Assembly: GCA_043764015.1 (NCBI GenBank)
Contig: JAYUKY010000039.1
Location: forward strand, 1-16,298
From: JANYGM01 sp043764015
GTDB taxonomy: Bacteria > Bacteroidota > Bacteroidia > Cytophagales > Thermonemataceae
Direction: 5' to 3'
Length of the DNA stretch: 16,298 bases
Below are positions 12,827-16,298 of the stretch, piece after piece. A model generated the notes under the pieces. That model ran no database searches. It was not told the DNA's origin and saw nothing but the letters and a program-made list of their open reading frames with translations. A program made the position numbers and the translations under genes. The stretch's first letter is position 1. Every line of letters begins with the position of its first letter.

Positions 12827-13921
12827 TTACAACAAAAACTCTTCACCAATCTCCAAAAACTTCAAATCCCCTTTAATTTGCTTGTTATCTTCAAAGGTTT
12901 TTAAAAGGCGTGCAGGCTCACCCAAAGGCTCATCTGCGAGGTCATAAGTGCCGTAGTGCATTGGAATAAAAGTATTTCCGCCCAAATCATTGTAGGCTTG
13001 TAGGGCTTCTTGTGGCGTTGTGTGCGCATCACACATAATATTGGCGGGCTTGTATGCACCCACAGGCATAAAACACACGTCAGGCGCACCCATAACGGTT
13101 TTTATCTCTGTAAAATGCTTGTCGTAGGCGGTATCACCAGCAAAATAAAAAGTTTGGTCGTTTTGTTTGTTTTTGATAAAAAAACTTCCCCAAAGCGTTT
13201 GATTATAGTCTAAAATGCCTCTTCTGTTCCAATGTTTGGCGGGTAAAAAACTTATTTCTAAGAGATTAGAGAATTTTTTAGGTATAAAACCACCCCCAGC
13301 CCCTCCTTGAAAAGTAGGGGAGTTTTGTTCCACTCCTTGAAAGGAGGAGTTAGGGGTGGTTGTTTTATCCAAATCAAAATATTGCCACCAACCCGCTTCT
13401 TGATAATTTACTTTCTGTTGATTTCTGCCTAAAAGTTCACCAATACGAAGTGGCATAAGTATATGTATATCAGGATTTTGTGAGATAATTTTATTGACGC
13501 AAGTTTCGTCATAATGGTCTCTGTGTCCGTGAGAAATTAGCAAAAAATCAATATTTTTAATATCAGAAATGGCGCAGGGAAGTCCTGCAAGGCGTGGTAC
13601 AAAAGGTAAATCTATCAAAACAGGGTCTGTAAGCAACGTAACGCCATTGATACGCATAAAAAATGACGAATGACCCAGCCACACAATCATATCTTTGTTA
13701 TCATTCATAAAAGTCTTATTTTCAATGACTTTCAACTGAAATTTATCATTTTTCTTTTCTTCTTTTTGCGGATTTGTGGAGAGTTTCCACTTCAAAATAC
13801 TTATTGGATTGTGTGGTTTTGAGGGAATTTCAGAAAATTCAAAACAGTTATTTATAAAGGGATTTCCTTTAAAATCTTGTCTAATATTCTTTAAAAACGG
13901 ATTTGAAAGATATTCTATCAT
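12827..13921 (-). CDS. Metallo-beta-lactamase-fold hydrolase with in-frame repeat insertion
   Basis: A 364-residue MBL-fold metal-dependent hydrolase, closest to the UlaG/NAPE-phospholipase D-like group. The metal-binding HxHxDH motif is HGHRDH (His131, His133, Asp135, His136). Further ligands lie in LPAKHW (His230), AGDTAYD (Asp263) and PMHYGTYD (His322). The DxxxxD-less N-terminal part (1-75) is an extension typical of the NAPE-PLD-like set. Residues about 187-212 are encoded by a 74-bp GC-rich palindromic repeat (13288-13361) lying between the WWQYFDLDK and LEISFLPAKHW segments, which are normally close together. The reading frame and all metal ligands survive, so the enzyme may still work. 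The substrate is unknown; a phospholipid or phosphodiester is one option. A heptamer array abuts the start codon. Confidence 0.88.
   Translation of the reverse strand: MIEYLSNPFLKNIRQDFKGNPFINNCFEFSEIPSKPHNPISILKWKLSTNPQKEEKKNDKFQLKVIENKTFMNDNKDMIVWLGHSSFFMRINGVTLLTDPVLIDLPFVPRLAGLPCAISDIKNIDFLLISHGHRDHYDETCVNKIISQNPDIHILMPLRIGELLGRNQQKVNYQEAGWWQYFDLDKTTTPNSSFQGVEQNSPTFQGGAGGGFIPKKFSNLLEISFLPAKHWNRRGILDYNQTLWGSFFIKNKQNDQTFYFAGDTAYDKHFTEIKTVMGAPDVCFMPVGAYKPANIMCDAHTTPQEALQAYNDLGGNTFIPMHYGTYDLADEPLGEPARLLKTFEDNKQIKGDLKFLEIGEEFLL
13288..13361. repeat. GC-rich palindromic repeat inside the MBL-fold coding region
   Basis: Terminal arms AACCACCCC (13288-13296) and GGGGTGGTT (13353-13361) are perfect inverted repeats. 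The 21-bp left arm (13288-13308) and right arm (13341-13361) each match the arms of the MITE core at 14172-14192 and 14196-14216 at 20 of 21 positions. Between them lies a 32-bp centre with small internal hairpins, absent from the other copy. It is read through in frame by the host gene. No obvious target duplication is visible. Confidence 0.8.
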
Positions 13922-13924
13922 CTG

Positions 13925-13966
13925 TGAGTTATGAGTTATAAGTTGTGAGTTATGAGTTGTGGATTA
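13925..13966. repeat. Heptamer array abutting the MBL-fold gene start
   Basis: Six consecutive units in perfect 7-bp phase: TGAGTTA, TGAGTTA, TAAGTTG, TGAGTTA, TGAGTTG and TGGATTA, starting 3 bp before the start codon at 13921 on the minus strand. In the sense direction they read TAACTCA-like. From 13967 to 14070 I see no gene or clear promoter. Confidence 0.75.
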
Positions 13967-14070
13967 ACCATATTCTACACAAATGTAATAAGTTTTTTAG
14001 AAAATACTTTACAAATAATCAGGTTGTAAAACTTAATCCTAAAAAATTGATTTTCAATGCATTACATTAA

Positions 14071-14105
14071 CTCACACCTCACACCTCACACTTCACACTT
14101 CATTA
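14071..14105. repeat. Heptamer array upstream of the MITE
   Basis: Five units in register: CTCACAC three times, TTCACAC, then TTCATTA. The orientation is the same as the array at 14247-14274 and inverted relative to that at 13925-13966. The MITE-like element lies between this array and the GH3-gene leader array. Confidence 0.75.
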
Positions 14106-14146
14106 GTTATTGATTTCTTGCAAAATTCTAATATATTTGTAAATAA

Positions 14147-14241
14147 TAGGACTTACGCAAAAAAGTTCTAAAACCACCACCAGCCCCTCCTTAGGAAGGA
14201 GGGGTTAGGGGTGGTTTTTAATGGATTTTGTGTAAGTCCTA
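14147..14241. mobile_element. MITE-like palindromic element with 5-bp target duplication
   Basis: Terminal inverted repeats TAGGACTTACGCAAAA (14147-14162) and TTTTGTGTAAGTCCTA (14226-14241) match at 15 of 16 positions. AATAA flanks both ends directly (14142-14146 and 14242-14246), as expected for a target-site duplication. The core (14171-14217) is a 22-bp-arm palindrome around AGG, with CCCCTCCTT (14184-14192) and AAGGAGGGG (14196-14204) pairing perfectly. There is no coding capacity, so a transposase in trans would be needed. The mobilising family is not known. Confidence 0.75.
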
Positions 14242-14246
14242 AATAA

Positions 14247-14274
14247 CTCACAACTCACAACTCACCATTCACAA
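14247..14274. repeat. Heptamer array leading into the GH3 gene
   Basis: Units CTCACAA, CTCACAA, CTCACCA and TTCACAA in perfect 7-bp phase end 6 bp before the ATG at 14281. The first unit begins 1 bp after the right target duplication of the MITE. Confidence 0.75.
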
Positions 14275-14280
14275 CTATTT

Positions 14281-15786
14281 ATGGGTTTTCGTTCTTTTTT
14301 AGCCAAACCGTTTGCTAGTTATATTGTGTCTGCACAAAATAAATGGGCTGCCACACCTATTGAAACACAAAAAAATGTTTTTAATGACCTTATTTTTCAG
14401 GCGAAAGATACTGTTTTCGGTAGAGAACATAATTTTGCAGGCATCAAAACGCACCAAGATTTTGTTGAAAATGTGCCAATACGAGATTATGAAGGGCTAA
14501 AACCGTATATTGAGCAAGTCATACAAGGCAAAAATGATGTTTTATGGAAAGGTTTGCCTGTTTATTTTGCCAAAACAAGTGGCACGACTTCTGGCGTAAA
14601 ATACATTCCAATCACAAAAGAATCTATACCAAATCATATCAATAGTGCTAGAAATGCCCTTTTGACCTACATACACGAGAGCAAAAACGCTGACTTTTTG
14701 GATAAAAAACTGATTTTTTTGTCTGGAAGTCCAACGCTTGATACTAAAGGAAAAGTGCTTACAGGGCGTTTGTCGGGCATTGCCAACCATCACGTACCTG
14801 CGTATTTGCGTACAAATCAGTTGCCTACGTATGAAACTAATTGTATTGAAGATTGGGAAACCAAACTAGATGCAATTATTGAAGAAACCTTACATCAAAA
14901 TATGTCTTTGATTTCTGGTATTCCGCCTTGGGTGCAGATGTATTTTGACCGTTTGCAGGCAAAAACTGGCAAACAAATTAAGGATATTTTTCCTGATTTT
15001 TCTCTTTTTGTGTATGGTGGCGTAAATTTTGAGCCTTACAAGGCTAAATTATTTGAAAGTATTGGCAAAAAAATAGACTCAATAGAGCTTTTTCCTGCCT
15101 CTGAAGGCTTTTTTGCTTATCAAGACAAAATGATTTCTGAAGGATTACTACTTCTTTTGGATACAGGAATTTTCTTTGAATTTGTGCCTGCGGAAGAGTA
15201 TTTTAACGAAAATCCTACTCGTTTGACCATTGGAGAGGTAGAATTAGACAAAAATTATGCCCTTATCATCAATAATAATGCAGGACTTTGGGGCTATTCT
15301 ATTGGTGATACTGTCAAATTTGTTTCCAAAAATCCGTATAGAGTGGTCGTTTCTGGTAGAATAAAGCATTTTATTTCTGCTTTTGGCGAACACGTAATAG
15401 GAGAGGAGGTAGAAAAAGCTATGAAATATACGCTTTTGCAGTTTCCAGAAGTAGAAATTACGGAGTTTACGGTTGCTCCGCAGGTAACACCACAAGTTAC
15501 AGTACAAGAAAATGCTTTACCACATCACGAGTGGCTTATTGCCTTTTCAAAACTGCCCAATAACCTTGATTTATTTGCGCAAACGCTTGACAAAGAAATG
15601 CAAAAACTTAATATTTATTACACCGACTTGATAACTGGAAGTATTCTAAGTACTTTGAAAATTAAAGTATTGCCTTCTGATGCTTTTATTAGCTATATGA
15701 AATCTTTGGGGAAATTGGGTGGGCAAAATAAAGTGCCTCGTTTGTCAAATGATAGAGAAATTGCAGAGAAATTGTATAAACTTTAA
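14281..15786 (+). CDS. GH3-family acyl-adenylating enzyme
   Basis: A 501-residue ANL-superfamily enzyme of the GH3 type, named for plant auxin-responsive amido synthetases that adenylate an acyl acid and join it to an amino acid. The phosphate-binding loop is TSGTTSG (99-105). SGIPPW (212-217), YGGVNFEPY (245-253), FPASEGFFAYQ (271-281) and YSIGDTVKF (339-347) follow the GH3 order of nucleotide-site motifs. SGRIKHFISAFGEHV (358-372) is the hinge into the C-terminal domain. The protein is near full length. A local duplication gives PQVTPQVT at 400-407, encoded by an imperfect 12-bp tandem repeat, probably in a surface loop. The bacterial substrate is not known. The leader is a heptamer array behind a MITE, so its promoter may have been altered by that insertion. 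Confidence 0.92.
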   Translation: MGFRSFLAKPFASYIVSAQNKWAATPIETQKNVFNDLIFQAKDTVFGREHNFAGIKTHQDFVENVPIRDYEGLKPYIEQVIQGKNDVLWKGLPVYFAKTSGTTSGVKYIPITKESIPNHINSARNALLTYIHESKNADFLDKKLIFLSGSPTLDTKGKVLTGRLSGIANHHVPAYLRTNQLPTYETNCIEDWETKLDAIIEETLHQNMSLISGIPPWVQMYFDRLQAKTGKQIKDIFPDFSLFVYGGVNFEPYKAKLFESIGKKIDSIELFPASEGFFAYQDKMISEGLLLLLDTGIFFEFVPAEEYFNENPTRLTIGEVELDKNYALIINNNAGLWGYSIGDTVKFVSKNPYRVVVSGRIKHFISAFGEHVIGEEVEKAMKYTLLQFPEVEITEFTVAPQVTPQVTVQENALPHHEWLIAFSKLPNNLDLFAQTLDKEMQKLNIYYTDLITGSILSTLKIKVLPSDAFISYMKSLGKLGGQNKVPRLSNDREIAEKLYKL

Positions 15787-15870
15787 TTCTAAAAATAAAT
15801 AATATGGGTGTAGGATTGTAGATGTAAGTTTCAGTATTAAATTGATTAGTTTTGAATTAAAATTAAGTAA

Positions 15871-16218
15871 AGAAATTCCTCTAAATACTTTAAAGAGCTG
15901 GTAAAACTCAATATCTTCATTACCAATGCACCCAAAGAAAAGTTGGAGGCAAGTGCTATTTACGGATTTTGCAGGCTTCGTTGGCAAATTGAGCTACTTT
16001 TTAAGATTTGGAAAAGCATTTTTAAGATAGATAAAATAGGACAAATGAATATCTTCCGTTTTCAATGCTGTTTGTATGGTAAACTAATTTCTATTCTGAT
16101 TGGAGGGCATTTGCAAACCTTATTTAAGGCTTTTATGCAAGACAAGACTGATTTTGAATTGAGTGAACGGGAAGCATACAAAATAGTTAAAAAAAACTCA
16201 AAAAAATTGTTACTGTAA
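15871..16218 (+). pseudogene. 5'-truncated IS4-type transposase remnant
   Basis: An open frame runs from 15871 to the stop at 16218 (about 115 codons); the longest part with a possible start begins at a TTG at 15943. It encodes NIFITNAPKEKLEAS followed by CRLRWQIELLFKIWKS, the C-terminal region of IS4-family DDE transposases, then a helix with CCLYGKLISILI. The YREK signature (Y-x2-R-x3-E-x6-K) retains Arg, Glu and Lys, but the Tyr is Cys (TGC). The N-terminal two thirds, including the first catalytic aspartates, are missing, and no start, RBS or left terminal repeat is visible. It is therefore a dead fragment. The preceding 84 bp (15787-15870) after the GH3 stop and the final 80 bp show nothing recognisable. 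Confidence 0.8.
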
Positions 16219-16298
16219 AAGTTCCGTTGCAAAAAATGTTTTACCTTTGGTTTTTATAAAGAAAAATACAAGTGGTTAAAATGACGTGGCATAAATTA

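Noticed and set aside
14147..16218. The MITE as a derivative of the IS4-type remnant
   Set aside because: The remnant has no visible terminal repeat to compare with the TAGGACTTAC ends, so no link can be shown from this sequence.

Overview
The window looks like chromosomal DNA from a Bacteroidota bacterium, most likely an aquatic member of the Cytophagales. This rests on the AT-rich composition, A-rich start contexts without clear Shine-Dalgarno motifs, promoters resembling the Bacteroidetes TTG...TAnnTTTG consensus, and lineage-typical genes (FtsE, Hc1-type histone-like protein, GH3-family enzyme, proteorhodopsin, SpoIIE-type phosphatase). Genus assignment is not possible from the sequence alone.

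Layout. 1-153: a hairpin-rich leader before a small VWA-domain protein (154-744). 858-1568: ftsE, converging on a small coiled-coil/membrane protein (1625-2077, minus). 2313-2597 (minus): a histone H1-like protein with a strong terminator. About 750 bp of very AT-rich noncoding DNA follows. 3346-6012 (plus): an unrecognised 476-residue helical protein, dapA 9 bp behind it, and an orphan barstar-like gene, ending at a hairpin shared with convergent pyk (6166-7599, minus). 7898-9238 (minus): a saccharopine dehydrogenase-family gene. 9446-10180 (minus): a proton-pumping proteorhodopsin with its own perfect terminator. Divergent from it is a membrane-GAF-PP2C phosphatase (10629-12665). 12827-13921 (minus): a metallo-beta-lactamase-fold hydrolase, divergent from a GH3-family gene (14281-15786). 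The right edge holds a 5'-truncated IS4-type transposase remnant.

Functionally this is mostly housekeeping with accessory additions: lysine metabolism (dapA and a saccharopine dehydrogenase-type enzyme), glycolysis (pyk makes pyruvate, a DapA substrate), cell division (ftsE), nucleoid structure (Hc1), light-driven energy conservation (rhodopsin) and signalling (PP2C). I see no defence island, prophage, CRISPR array, rRNA or tRNA.

The most unusual signals are in the DNA between and inside genes. (1) A 74-bp GC-rich palindromic repeat lies in frame inside the MBL-fold gene and is translated into about 26 extra residues. (2) The arms of the same repeat form the core of a 95-bp MITE-like element 0.8 kb away, with near-perfect terminal repeats and an apparent 5-bp target duplication. 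(3) Heptanucleotide tandem arrays of varying sequence abut the start codons of five genes, always with the G-poor, C/A/T-rich strand as the sense leader. (4) The rhodopsin has a glycine where bacteriorhodopsin has Trp138, the position that opens the carotenoid-antenna fenestration in xanthorhodopsin.
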